Positions 33,224-46,500 of a stretch of 64,000 nucleotides of DNA are shown here, piece after piece (within the stretch, counting starts at the first letter, position 1; every line of letters starts with the position of its first letter). The position numbers and the translations under genes are program-made. Source of the DNA: Molanna angustata. Lineage: Eukaryota > Arthropoda > Insecta > Trichoptera > Molannidae. The notes beneath the pieces were generated by a model that was given only the letters and a program-made list of their open reading frames with translations, was not told the DNA's origin and did no database searches. Where the stretch lies: positions 31,245,672-31,309,671 of the forward strand of contig OY754977.1 in NCBI GenBank assembly GCA_963576475.1. Direction: 5' to 3'.

Positions 33224-33414
33224 TAAGAGTTGGCCAAAACCTACTCGTTTTGTATTGATTCAACTTTTTGGGTATTTTGTAATTTTAATGAATAATAAAC
33301 GAAAAAATACAATGGATTAATATATAAAAATATATATTGAAATTTTTCTGGATATTATTTTTCGTTTTTTTATTCACTAATTTAGGTACTTGATGTCTAA
33401 ATAATAATATCAGT

Positions 33415-33462
33415 TCTTGTGCAGTGCGAAACAGCTCCTCCACAATTCTAATACCTGCTGCG
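33415..33462 (-). pseudogene. Tiny RTE fragment
   Basis: The stretch including gtgcagtgcgaaacagctcc matches 44542-44585 inside the larger RTE copy. It is a truncated remnant. Confidence 0.55.
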
Positions 33463-34260
33463 GCGCTGAATGGAAAATAAATGTTTTTTTAGGATTGTTT
33501 ACTAAATCTGATGCATTAATGCGACGTCACAACATATTTTTCCAGATATTTTGTCTTGTTTAGTTAAAAAAATATATATATTGCTCTATGCCTTATAGTT
33601 TATTAATAATATAAGATAAACATAGAAAAACGGGGTATGCCATTATTTTTCCACAAGAATTTATACAGAGCATTATCAAAAAGTTAATGTATATTTTTTT
33701 TTATTTATACCCAAACTATCTAAATTATTTTTTCAAAACGATTTGATCAGAAATAATGATGGTATATGAAATTAAAAAATAGGTACGTTGGCAGCAGCCC
33801 CCTCCTTAAATGGATTTACTCTTTACAGGGTGAATTGCCTTAAACAAAAAAAAATGGGATTTCTTGAAAACTAATATGAAATCAAAAAATACGTTTGAAG
33901 TAAAAAATAAAGTACTTAGTTTGGTAACTGAAATGATGTTATGACATTATAAAACATATCGGTTGAATAAATGAAAGAATAAATATTTTCAATGAGTATT
34001 TTCATAAAGGGTTGAAAATTGAATTTCTGTTAAAAGTGGACATTAAAAATGTGTTTTCTATTGGAATAGTAAGTATCTTTCATTCACGTGATTAAAAAAT
34101 ACATATATTTTAGAAATAATGTGTAACTTCTATATTATTATAAAAGGCTTCGAGCCGCATAGTATACATTGAAAATAGTAAGTACCAAATTATTTTATTT
34201 TGGTTAAAGATGTCGTCATGTCAAAGAGAAAACATTAAAAATTGTGCAACAACATTTTAT

Positions 34261-34530
34261 TTTCCCGCCGTATTTTTCTGCAGGAAGTGTATGTCGCCGC
34301 GCATGAGCAAACGATGCAGGCTGTATTGATTCCTATTCGCAGTTTGCAGAGATTTCCGCCAGAGTACGGATTCTGTGGTCCCGCCCCCTCGAAATTTTCA
34401 TAACCTCAAAAACATCTATCAATACGAGACACTAGTGCGTTTGAAAACAAACCATTTACACTCGCTTAAAATGTATTGTTATATAAACAAAATTTAGTTT
34501 TGTGAAGATTGATTGAAGGGAATTTTGAAA
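34261..34530 (+). promoter_or_regulatory. Probable promoter and 5' UTR of the receptor gene
   Basis: A locally GC-rich patch (34265-34395) with a GC-box-like CCCGCCCCC at about 34380 precedes the ATG by 150-270 bases, in otherwise AT-rich DNA. The start-site context is aaaATGg. The exact transcription start cannot be read. Confidence 0.35.
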
Positions 34531-34591
34531 ATGGGTAGTTTTACGAAGATATTTGTGGCAATATTGATACTGAAGGAAGTTAATTCTTTGA
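34531..34591 (+). CDS. nAChRa8: nAChR exon 1 (signal peptide)
   Basis: It encodes [20 protein letters not shown] plus one base. The donor is the consensus gtgagt. The hydrophobic core IFVAILIL indicates a secretory signal. Confidence 0.75.
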
Positions 34592-37500
34592 GTGAGTATA
34601 AAAATTGTATATTTTCACTAGTCCGAAAAAAAAAAACATTGCGAATATTAAAAAAATATTAAATAACGCTTGATATAATAAAAAAATGAGAAATTACATG
34701 ATACATTTCGTGTAATTAATTTATGATATTCACTTATTTTTATATGAATTGTTATCATAAAAAAACTATAACATTCTTTCAATGTTTTAGTTTATTATGT
34801 ATTATTTTTAGTTTTTTATAAGTTTATTATATGATGGTCTTTGTGGCTCAGTCGGTTGGGTATCTGACTGCTAATCCAAAGGTCCCGGGTTCGATTCCCG
34901 GTGGAGACACAGTTTTTAAAATTGTGTTTTCAGTTTTGATCTGTGAGACGATTAATATCGTTAGTCTCCAGAATGTGGCAGCTTGTTGTTGGGAGCGTGT
35001 TAAATAAATATTTGACATAGTATCTGTTAATTGCCCGAGAGGCAATATTAAATAAATAAATAAATACATGCTTATCTTTTTTATAAGCCTTTATTCCTTT
35101 TCGTTTCACTTGTTTTATTTTTATTTTAGTAGTATGTTAAAGGAAATTTGTGCCGTTCATTCAGCAAATTAATAAATAAATAATAAATAATAAAGTTCAT
35201 AAATAAATTTTTCATTATTAATTATTTTTATTAATTTACTTTAATGTCTAAGAGATGTACGAAACTCTCGCTATATTCAAAACAATATATCAAACAATCA
35301 ATTTTGTTTAAAAAATCATATTTTTTATTTGCCGTTTGCCTCAATAAGTTATAAAACAAAAATCTTTCACTGGATTTTTTTTTACTAAAATAGTAATATA
35401 AAAATGTTGGGTTTGTTCAAATGCTTTATTTCCAATCGTATTTTGTCTTACACATCTTATCTTTTTTTTCACTAACAAGCAAATATATGCTAATCAATTA
35501 GCCTCTAACAAGTAAATATATACCAATCACTTCAATGTTTACTATTGATAAATTACCCACTAACGAGCAAATAGATACCAATCACTTCAATGTTTATTAT
35601 TGATAAATTACCCACTAACGAGCAAATAGATACCAATCACTTCAATGTTTATTATTGATAAATTAGCCACTAACAAGCAAATATATACCAATCACTTCAA
35701 TGTTTATTATTGATAAATTAGCCACTAACGAGCAAATAGATACCAATCACTTCAATGTTTATTATTGATAAATTAGCTACTATCAAGCACATAGAGGCCA
35801 ATCCAGACGCAAAGAGGCTATACGATGATCTCTTGAGTAACTACAATCGTCTGATTCGTCCTGTAATCAACAACACAGAGACTCTCACGGTCTGGCTGGG
35901 ACTCAAGCTCAGTCAGTTGATGGAAGTCAACTTGAAGAATCAGGTCATGACAACCAATTTGTGGGTGGAACAGGTAAAACGATTGTCTCTGCTCTTATTT
36001 CATATATTGAAAAATAATATTTGATGAACATTTGATTAAAGAAGTTGATTTGGTGCGGCGGTGTTTAGATTATAGAGCTCTATAATATCTACTTATTTTT
36101 TTCATTCATTCATAATATCACGCCTTATTCCACAATGCGAGGTAACCAGCGACAAGTATAAGGTTGTGCATTACCATATAATAATAATAAATTGGGATAG
36201 TTTTTATGGCGCCGTTTTTGTGATAATCTCACCTCAAGGGCGCTTTGAATATAACTATTACAGGTTTTTGTATGACTCGCGGAAAAAAGTGAGTTTTCAG
36301 GTGTTTCCTGAATAGTGTAAGTTGAATATAATTCAACAATTTGGTCTCCATATTATAGTAATCAGATTCAACTAATTGAAAAAGAACAACGAAAATTTCT
36401 TAGGTATATAAATTTTAAATTGAATATACCCAGAGAACAAATGGATTACAATATCATTATGCATTGGACTGATTTAACTAAGTTATCTGACCGTAAAATA
36501 ATTTTTGATTTAATTACACTACACAAAATGGTACATTCATGTTTTGACAGCCCTGCTCTTATTGAACAAATTGTATATCATGCGCCAGTACGTTCTAACA
36601 GGCAAACGGTACCTTTTTACTCTTCTAACGCACGTACACTACAACAATATTATTCGCCAATAGCAAGACTTCATTATTTGGGTAATGCATACTCTAGTCT
36701 AGGCGATATTTATTACTTGTCATTGTCAAAATATAAAAACTTTTTGCATCAATATTTCTTGAAGCAAAATGTCAATTTTATTTTGTTATAATGTGTTATT
36801 ATTGTTTTATTTACTTTTTTATTTTGAATTTATGGTATATTGTATGGGACTCTCTTTTAACTTTTTCTCTTTTTATATCTTTCTTGTAATCCATCTTTAC
36901 GTTACTTTGTTGTTAAATGGTTATTTATATTCTTTTTTAATTATTTATATAATTTTGTTTCTGCATCTATACCTATATTTTGTGTATTGTATATTGTATG
37001 GATGTATACATATTTTTAGGCATCTCTTTTTTATATTATGTTTCATGGCTTATTTTCCAACTGTTTTTTTTTGCTTCTTTTTGTTTTCAGTTTATAATAT
37101 TATTGTATGTATTAAACGTATTTGTACTATTTTATTTTGTATGTAATTGTAAAAGGCTATTTAGCCGTTGATGGAAGTAATAAATAAATAAATATAGTTT
37201 TATTGTCTATTGCAAGTTTGCAACGTACTGGATATCTTGAGGTTACCATGCTTTTTGTTTTCTTTATTGAGATTTGCAGTCTTTGGGAAGATAAGTGGAA
37301 TTTATACAGTAAACTCTGAAGATCATCCTCGGAATTTGCAATTAAGACACCATCATCTGCATAGCATATTATATCTATATTTTTGTTTCCCATTTTGTAA
37401 CCTAGTCCTAATGCTTTATGGCGTCCGTTATAATTTTTTTCCCAAAGTCAAAGTTATGTCCTTTTTTTTATTCATTCTGAATTTAAATCATATCAAACAA

Positions 37501-40500
37501 ACAGTTAAAAAATATATTTATTTATTTATTTTCTTGATGAGTTAACTTATTGCTTCACATGTACCATCCCGAGCAGCACCTTGTATAAAAAACATCTATT
37601 TTGATCATGAAATTAAACAAATAGGTTTAATTACGCACATTCTGGTTAAAATATATAACATTTATAAAACAGAGACAAGAAGTCAGACCTATTGACTCTG
37701 ATAATTAGTGTCAATAATTAGGAAATCAGATGACTAGAATATCCTGATGGATGGAAGTTGCTGGATGAGTAGTGAGCGTGACTCGAGTCATAACGGGGCT
37801 CCTTAAGCCCGTATACATGGTCGTAAGCCCATGTCGCTCACATATTCTGGCTGGTACTCTGGTCGCCTGTGCTCGTGGGCCTGGATTCGTGAATCCAATG
37901 AAACTGTATCTGGAGTTGATGTATTTTGATAATTTAAAATGTAACAAATTAAAAGTCATGCACATTCTGGTCAAAATTATTGTCTAGTTGAGTTATGTTA
38001 ATGTACAATTACATTTCAATTTGATTCCATGTTTCAGAAATGGTTCGACTACAAACTGCGTTGGGATCCTGAGGAGTATGGAGGAGTTGAGATGCTGTAT
38101 GTTCCTTCTGAGCACATCTGGCTTCCCGACATTGTTCTTTATAACAATTGGGATGGAAATTATGAGGTAGGTTTTTGAAAATACACAAATATTGTTCAAT
38201 TATTAGTACCTACACAATGCCAACATGGATTCAGTTGGTAAGCCGTTTGGTTTCTGTGCGGGCGTCCTGGGTTCGATTCGCAGAGGAGAAATTTATTTAA
38301 ATTTATTTCTCACGCAAATATTGTTTCTCTGGGCTGGAAACACTGGTTAGTTGGAAGAAATTGCCATACGGCAATAAACTCGCCACTTGCGCAGGGTGCA
38401 AGAAAGTGTTCATTATTATTATTACTAGTATATCATCATTGTCGGTATCATGATATAAATATTTTTTTGAATAAGAAACTATTTCGAAGCAACTTAATTT
38501 AGAAATTTCAAAATCAAAAATAAAATAAACCATTTGAATACCAAATGAAATAAATTATTCAAGATTTTCCAACTGTTGATATATCCAAGAAAATTGATTT
38601 CTTTGAGGAAATTGATTTGCCAGGTTTGCATAGTTCTTTGCTGTCAAAAACACACTTAGAGGCTTCGCAGCATTTATGATATGTGCATGGATGAACTCAG
38701 AATTCGGAGTACAACATTTAGGGTCGTATTACAAGAGTTGTTTGAGAATAATGTAATAAAAAGGTAAGGTCCCGTACTGCGAGAATACTGCTTACGGTAC
38801 CTCAACTTTTTCTTACATAATTCTCAAATAACTCCTTTAATACGACCCTAAGCGTGTGTGTCGGGGTGTTCTTCCTTCCCCCTTAAAACTTTTGATCCGC
38901 TTGATGCACGGCGACCAAAATTTCAGCGACTCTCTTCAACTCTTTGTAGGAGGTGCACTTCGTGTCGTGGCACACCTGTTTTAGATACTCCCGACGGGGA
39001 CGCCCTCTGACAGCTGTTTCTTCAGAGGCATACAGAAAAGTCATTTAAAGGAAACACAAAACAAAATATTCCATATTAAGAATATATGGCTTTGTTACAT
39101 GTTGGTTATTCAGCAGTAGAAGATAATGATGTACATATCTACCTATGACAGTATACTTAATTAATAAATTGTGAATATTTTATTTAAAATATTTCAGGTG
39201 ACCCTGATGACAAAAGCTACGTTGAAGTATACCGGAGAAGTATTCTGGAAGCCACCAGCCATCTACAAGTCATCTTGTGAGATTAATGTGGAATATTTCC
39301 CTTTCGATGAGCAGACATGCTTCATGAAGTTTGGGTCTTGGACCTATAACGGAATCCAGGTATAACACTTATGAATGATCTGAAACATTAAACATTGCGG
39401 GCATTTATGAAAAGTAAGAAACAATGGTGATATATTATAATATCACATGGTTAATTATCTCTTATCTGACACAAATATTTTTTTATGAAAAGTATGAAAC
39501 AATTGTGATATATTATAATATCACATGGTTAATCATCTCTTATCTGACACAAATATTTTTTTTATGAAAAGTATGAAACAATTGTGATATATTATAATAT
39601 CACATGGTTAATCATCTCTTATCTGACACAAATATTTTTTTATGAAAAGTATGAAACAATTGTGATATATTATAATATCACATGGTTAATCATCTCTTAT
39701 CTGACACAAATATTTTTTTTATGAAAAGTATGAAACAATTGTGATATATTATAATATCACATGGTTAATCATCTCTTATCTGACACAAATATTTTTTTAT
39801 GAAAAGTATGAAACAATGGTGATATATTATAATATCACATGGTTAATCATCTCTTATCTGACTAAAATATTTTTTTTATGAAAAGTATGAAACAATTGTG
39901 ATATATTATAATATCACATGGTTAATCATCTCTTATCTGACTAAAATATTTTTTTTATGAAAAGTATGAAACAATTGTGATATATTATAATATCACATGG
40001 TTAATCATCTCTTATCTGTGATATATTATAATATAACCATGTGATATATTATAATATCACATGGTTAATTATCTCTTATCTGACACAAATATTTTTTTTA
40101 TGAAAAGTATGAAACAATTGTGATATATTATAATATCACATGGTTAATCATCTCTTATCTGTGATATATTATAATATAACCATGTGATATATTTTAATAT
40201 CACATGGTTAATTATCTCTTATCTGACACAAATATTTTTTTTATGAAAAGTATGAAACAATTGTGATATATTATAATATCACATGGTTAATCATCTCTTA
40301 TCTGACACAAATATTTTTTTATGAAAAGTATGAAACAATGGTGATATATTATAATATCACATGGTTAATCATCTCTTATCTGACTAAAATATTTTTTTTA
40401 TGAAAAGTATGAAACAATTGTGATATATTATAATATCACATGGTTAATCATCTCTTATCTGACTAAAATATTTTTTTTATGAAAAGTATGAAACAATTGT

Positions 40501-43500
40501 GATATATTATAATATCACATGGTTAATCATCTCTTATCTGTGATATATCATAATATAACCATGTGATATATTATAATATCACATGGTTAATTATCTCTTA
40601 TCTGACACAAATATTTTTTTTATGAAAAGTATGAAACAATTGTGATATATTATAATATCACATGGTTAATCATCTCTTATCTGACACAAATATTTTTTTT
40701 ATGAAAAGTATGAAACAATTGTGATATATTATAATATCACATGGTTAATCATCTCTTATCTGACACAAATATTTTTTTTATGAAAAGTATGAAACAATTG
40801 TGATATATTATAATATCACATGGTTAATCATCTCTTATCTGACACAAATATTTTTTTTATGAAAAGTATGAAACAATTGTGATATATTATAATATCACAT
40901 GGTTAATCATCTCTTATCTGACACAAATATTTTTTTATGAAAAGTATGAAACAATTGTGATATATTATAATATCACATGGTTAATCATCTCTTACCATAC
41001 CATACCATACCATCACGCCATTTCCCTATTTGGGGTAGGCAGAGAGAACCGAACGCCAGACTCCTCTCTCTTGACAAACATTCCTCGCTTCATTCACGTC
41101 CATACATTATCTTATCTGACACAAATCATCTCTTATCTGACACAAATATTTTTTTATGAAAAGTATGAAACAATTGTGATATATTATAATATCACATGGT
41201 TAATCATCTCTTATCTGACACAAATATTTTTTTATGAAAAGTATGAAACAATTGTGATATATTATAATATCACATGGTTAATCATCTCTTATCTGACACA
41301 AATATTTTTTTATGAAAAGTATGAAACAATTGTGATATATTATAATATCACATGGTTAATCATCTCTTATCTGACACAAATATTTTTTTATGAAAAGTAT
41401 GAAACAATTGTGATATATTATAATATCACATGGTTAATCATCTCTTATCTGACACAAATATTTTTTTATGAAAAGTATGAAACAATTGTGATATATTATA
41501 ATATCACATGGTTAATCATCTCTTATCTGACACAAATATTTTTTTATGAAAAGTATGAAACAATTGTGATATATTATAATATCACATGGTTAATCATCTC
41601 TTATCTGACACAAATATTTTTTTATGAAAAGTATGAAACAATTGTGATATATTATAATATCACATGGTTAATCATCTCTTATCTGACACAAATATTTTTT
41701 TATGAAAAGTATGAAACAATTGTGATATATTATAATATCACATGGTTAATCATCTCTTATCTGACACAAATATTTTTTTATGAAAAGTATGAAACAATTG
41801 TGATATATTATAATATCACATGGTTAATCATCTCTTATCTGACACAAATATTTTTTTATGAAAAGTATGAAACAATTGTGATATATTATAATATCACATG
41901 GTTAATCATCTCTTATCTGACACAAATATTTTTTTATGAAAAGTATGAAACAATTGTGATATATTATAATATCACATGGTTAATCATCTCTTATCTGACA
42001 CAAATATTTTTTTATGAAAAGTATGAAACAATTGTGATATATTATAATATCACATGGTTAATCATCTCTTATCTGACACAAATATTTTTTTATGAAAAGT
42101 ATGAAACAATTGTGATATATTATAATATCACATGGTTAATCATCTCTTATCTGACACAAATATTTTTTTATGAAAAGTATGAAACAATTGTGATATATTA
42201 TAATATCACATGGTTAATCATCTCTTATCTGACACAAATATTTTTTTATGAAAAGTATGAAACAATTGTGATATATTATAATATCACATGGTTAATCATC
42301 TCTTATCTGACACAAATATTTTTTTATGAAAAGTATGAAACAATTGTGATATATTATAATATCACATGGTTAATCATCTCTTATCTGACACAAATATTTT
42401 TTTATGAAAAGTATGAAACAATTGTGATATATTATAATATCACATGGTTAATCATCTCTTATCTGACACAAATATTTTTTTATGAAAAGTATGAAACAAT
42501 TGTGATATATTATAATATCACATGGTTAATCATCTCTTATCTGACACAAATATTTTTTTATGAAAAGTATGAAACAATTGTGATATATTATAATATCACA
42601 TGGTTAATCATCTCTTATCTGACACAAATATTTTTTTATGAAAAGTATGAAACAATTGTGATATATTATAATATCACATGGTTAATCATCTCTTATCTGA
42701 CACAAATATTTTTTTATGAAAAGTATGAAACAATTGTGATATATTATAATATCACATGGTTAATCATCTCTTATCTGACACAAATATTTTTTTATGAAAA
42801 GTATGAAACAATTGTGATATATTATAATATCACATGGTTAATCATCTCTTATCTGACACAAATATTTTTTTATGAAAAGTATGAAACAATTGTGATATAT
42901 TATAATATCACATGGTTAATCATCTCTTATCTGACACAAATATTTTTTTATGAAAAGTATGAAACAATTGATATATTATTATAATATCACATGGTTAATC
43001 ATCTCTTATCTGACACAAATATTTTTTTATGAAAAGTATGAAACAATTGTGATATATTATAATATCACATGGTTAATCATCTCTTATCTGACACAAATAT
43101 TTTTTTATGAAAAGTATGAAACAATTGTGATATATTATAATATCACATGGTTAATCATCTCTTATCTGACACAAATATTTTTTTATGAAAAGTATGAAAC
43201 AATTGTGATATATTATAATATCACATGGTTAATCATCTCTTATCTGACACAAATATTTTTTTATGAAAAGTATGAAACAATTGTGATATATTATAATATC
43301 ACATGGTTAATCATCTCTTATCTGACACAAATATTTTTTTATGAAAAGTATGAAACAATTGTGATATATTATAATATCACATGGTTAATCATCTCTTATC
43401 TGACACAAATATTTTTTTATGAAAAGTATGAAACAATTGTGATATATTATAATATCACATGGTTAATCATCTCTTATCTGACACAAATATTTTTTTATGA

Positions 43501-46500
43501 AAAGTATGAAACAATTGTGATATATTATAATATCACATGGTTTATCATCTCTTATCTGACACAAATATTTTTTTATGAAAAGTATGAAACAATTGTGATA
43601 TATTATAATATCACATGGTTAATCATCTCTTATCTGACACAAATATTTTTTTATGAAATGTATGAAACAATTGTGATATATTATAATATCACATGGTTAA
43701 TCATCTCTTATCTGACACAAATATTTTTTTATGAAAAGTATGAAACAATTGTGATATATTATAATATCACATGGTTAATCATCTCTTATCTGACACAAAT
43801 ATTTTTTTATGAAAAGTATGAAACAATTGTGATATATTATAATATCACATGGTTAATCATCTCTTATCTGACACAAATATTTTTTTATGAAAAGTATGAA
43901 ACAATTGTGATATATTATAATATCACATGGTTAATCATCTCTTATCTGACACAAATATTTTTTTATGAAAAGTATGAAACAATTGTGATATATTATAATA
44001 TCACATGGTTAATCATCTCTTATCTGACACAAATATTTTTTTATGAAAAGTATGAAACAATTGTGATATATTATAATATCACATGGTTAATCATCTCTTA
44101 TCTGACACAAATATTTTTTTATGAAAAGTATGAAACAATTGTGATATATTATAATATCACATGGTTAATCATCTCTTATCTGACACAAATATTTTTTTAT
44201 GAAAAGTATGAAACAATTGTGATATATTATAATATCACATGGTTAATCATCTCTTATCTGACACAAATATTTTTTTATGAAAAGTATGAAACAATTGTGA
44301 TATATTATAATATCACATGGTTAATCATCTCTTATCTGACACAAATATTTTTTTTATGAAAAGTATGAAACAATTGTGATATATTATAATATCACATGGT
44401 TAATCATCTCTTATCTGACACAAATATTTTTTTCTCTTTAATTTCAGAGTGGCAAGATCATTTTAGCTATCTTCTTCTTCTTCTTGTGTCATATCATGTC
44501 CCCCCGACGTTGACGACCACCATAGAGAAAGCCTCCCTGTCCTGTGCAGTGCGAAACAGCTCCTCCACAGTTCTTATACCGGTCCATTCGCGAATGTTTC
44601 GCAGCCAGGAAAGCTGTTTTCTTCCGACCCCTCTACGACCCTCAATCTTCCCCTTCATGACGAGCTGAAGGATGGCATACTTTTCTCCTCTCAGAATATG
44701 GCCGAAGTACAACACTTTACGGAGCTTGACATTGGTGAATAATTCTCTGTTGGTGTTGGCTCTACGTAGTACTTCAGTGTTACTGACCATGTCAGTCCAC
44801 GATATTCTAAACATTCTGCGGTGGATCCACATTTCAAATGCTTCAAGGCGGTTTATAATATTAACTTTGTGAGTCCACGCCTCCACCCCATAAAGCAGAA
44901 CTGACCACACATAAAACTTGACCATTCTTTGTCTCAGCTTTAAGTTAATATTGTCGTCGAGGAGAAGATATTTCATTTTGAAAAATGCCGATCTGGCCGC
45001 TTCTATTCTGCATTTTACTTCAGTGTCAGGGTCTAAATTCTCAGTAATTACATTTTAACTATAACATTTAGCTATAACATTTTAAAAATAAAATTTACAT
45101 TTTAGCTAGAATATTTTAAAAATAAAATTTGATCATTTTCTTTTTAAAGTCAAATAACTGTTTCGAAAAAATTGTAACATTTTTTCAAACAATAATTAGG
45201 GATTGCAATCCGGAAATCCGGATACGGCACCAATTGGCCAGATCCGGTAAATCAAAAATATACGTAAAATCGATTTACAGGGCCTAAAAACAAATAGGGC
45301 GTTCTTGGCCGTTGGCTATATTTGTAGTTAGTTAAGAAGTCAGATGAAACAATTGACACTATTTGTTTCTTACGATCCTTTTTTCAAAGCAAAATGCGAT
45401 TTTTTTTAGTTAAGATATTAATTAAACGAGTGGGTTGTGGCCAACGCTAAACTCCTCACTAACAAGTCATTCTATAAAGTATTCAAATTTTGTATGGAAA
45501 ATTTTCATCATTTTCATGAAATGAGTTTATTAAATTATTTTTTATTTAAATATTTTATTATGAAAACTTGATAATTCTTCAATGCCATTTTATGAAAGTG
45601 ATGTGCCTTTTTAGCAATTTGAAAATAAAAATTTCAAATTTTTAGTTTCCTGAGTTTGGGGTCACTTTGAAATATTTGACAGTTAAAAAAATTGATAAGC
45701 ACTATTCATATATCGTTCAAAATCTAATGGGGTCTAAGCGAGTATTAGATATACATATTTGCAAAATTTGAATAGAATCGAATGAGTACTTTAGTCTATA
45801 ATCGATAAAGTAAAAATGAACACGTCGTACATAGCACACACACACAGATACATTGTGATGAAACTTTCAGAATACAATCTCAGCATGATACTAGTTGATA
45901 ATCTGCAATAAAAAAAAATATCCTTAAAAATTGCGAAATCATAACTCCCCACTATATCCCCTTGGGTTAGTGAGGAGTAAAAAAGCATCATGGGAGTTTT
46001 TAACTCGATATTGTGATAATTTTGCCATCGATAAAACAGATTCATAATGACATTTATGATTGTAAATGTGATCTGAAATTGATTTTTTATTGTGATCTCG
46101 TAATACTTACTTTCCGTGTCGAGAACACAATCATATTCGTAGTCCCCAATATTCGGCCACGCGGACTCCACTAGCGTTTTCGATCACTGTGCTCCCAGCT
46201 CCCAGTATGGGACATTTCGCTCCCAGTATGGGACATGACAGTAGGTGCACGTTGTCCGGTCTGGTGTCACGCTCGCGGGTGTCTTCCTCTCTGTAGCTCC
46301 ATTTGCTGAGGTCACTGTACCAGCAGACGACACCCGTACTGAACCTATTGAGCGCTCTCCATCACGGGTAAAGCAGGTTTTGTCCCACTGTAATTTCTAG
46401 TCACTGAGATGACTGGTCAGAGGCGGTCATCTTCAGGAATCTCTTTTAGACTTGAGTCTGCACTGATGCGGCTGTGAGCCATACATTTGGTTTTGAGGGT

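Noticed and set aside
35502..35776. CRISPR-like array or extra coding repeats at exon 2
   Set aside because: No spacers; the repeat contains in-frame stops when read from the upstream acceptors.
40879..44359. Two very long open frames (701 and 469 codons) with a 26-residue repeat
   Set aside because: They result from a 78-bp tandem unit lacking stops in one frame and lie inside a receptor intron. There is no start context, splice structure or plausible protein architecture.
44431..44470. Possible extra receptor exon after the acceptor-like tttaatttcag
   Set aside because: The following frame ([12 protein letters not shown]) does not match receptor sequence and exons 4 and 5 already join in phase with continuous homology.
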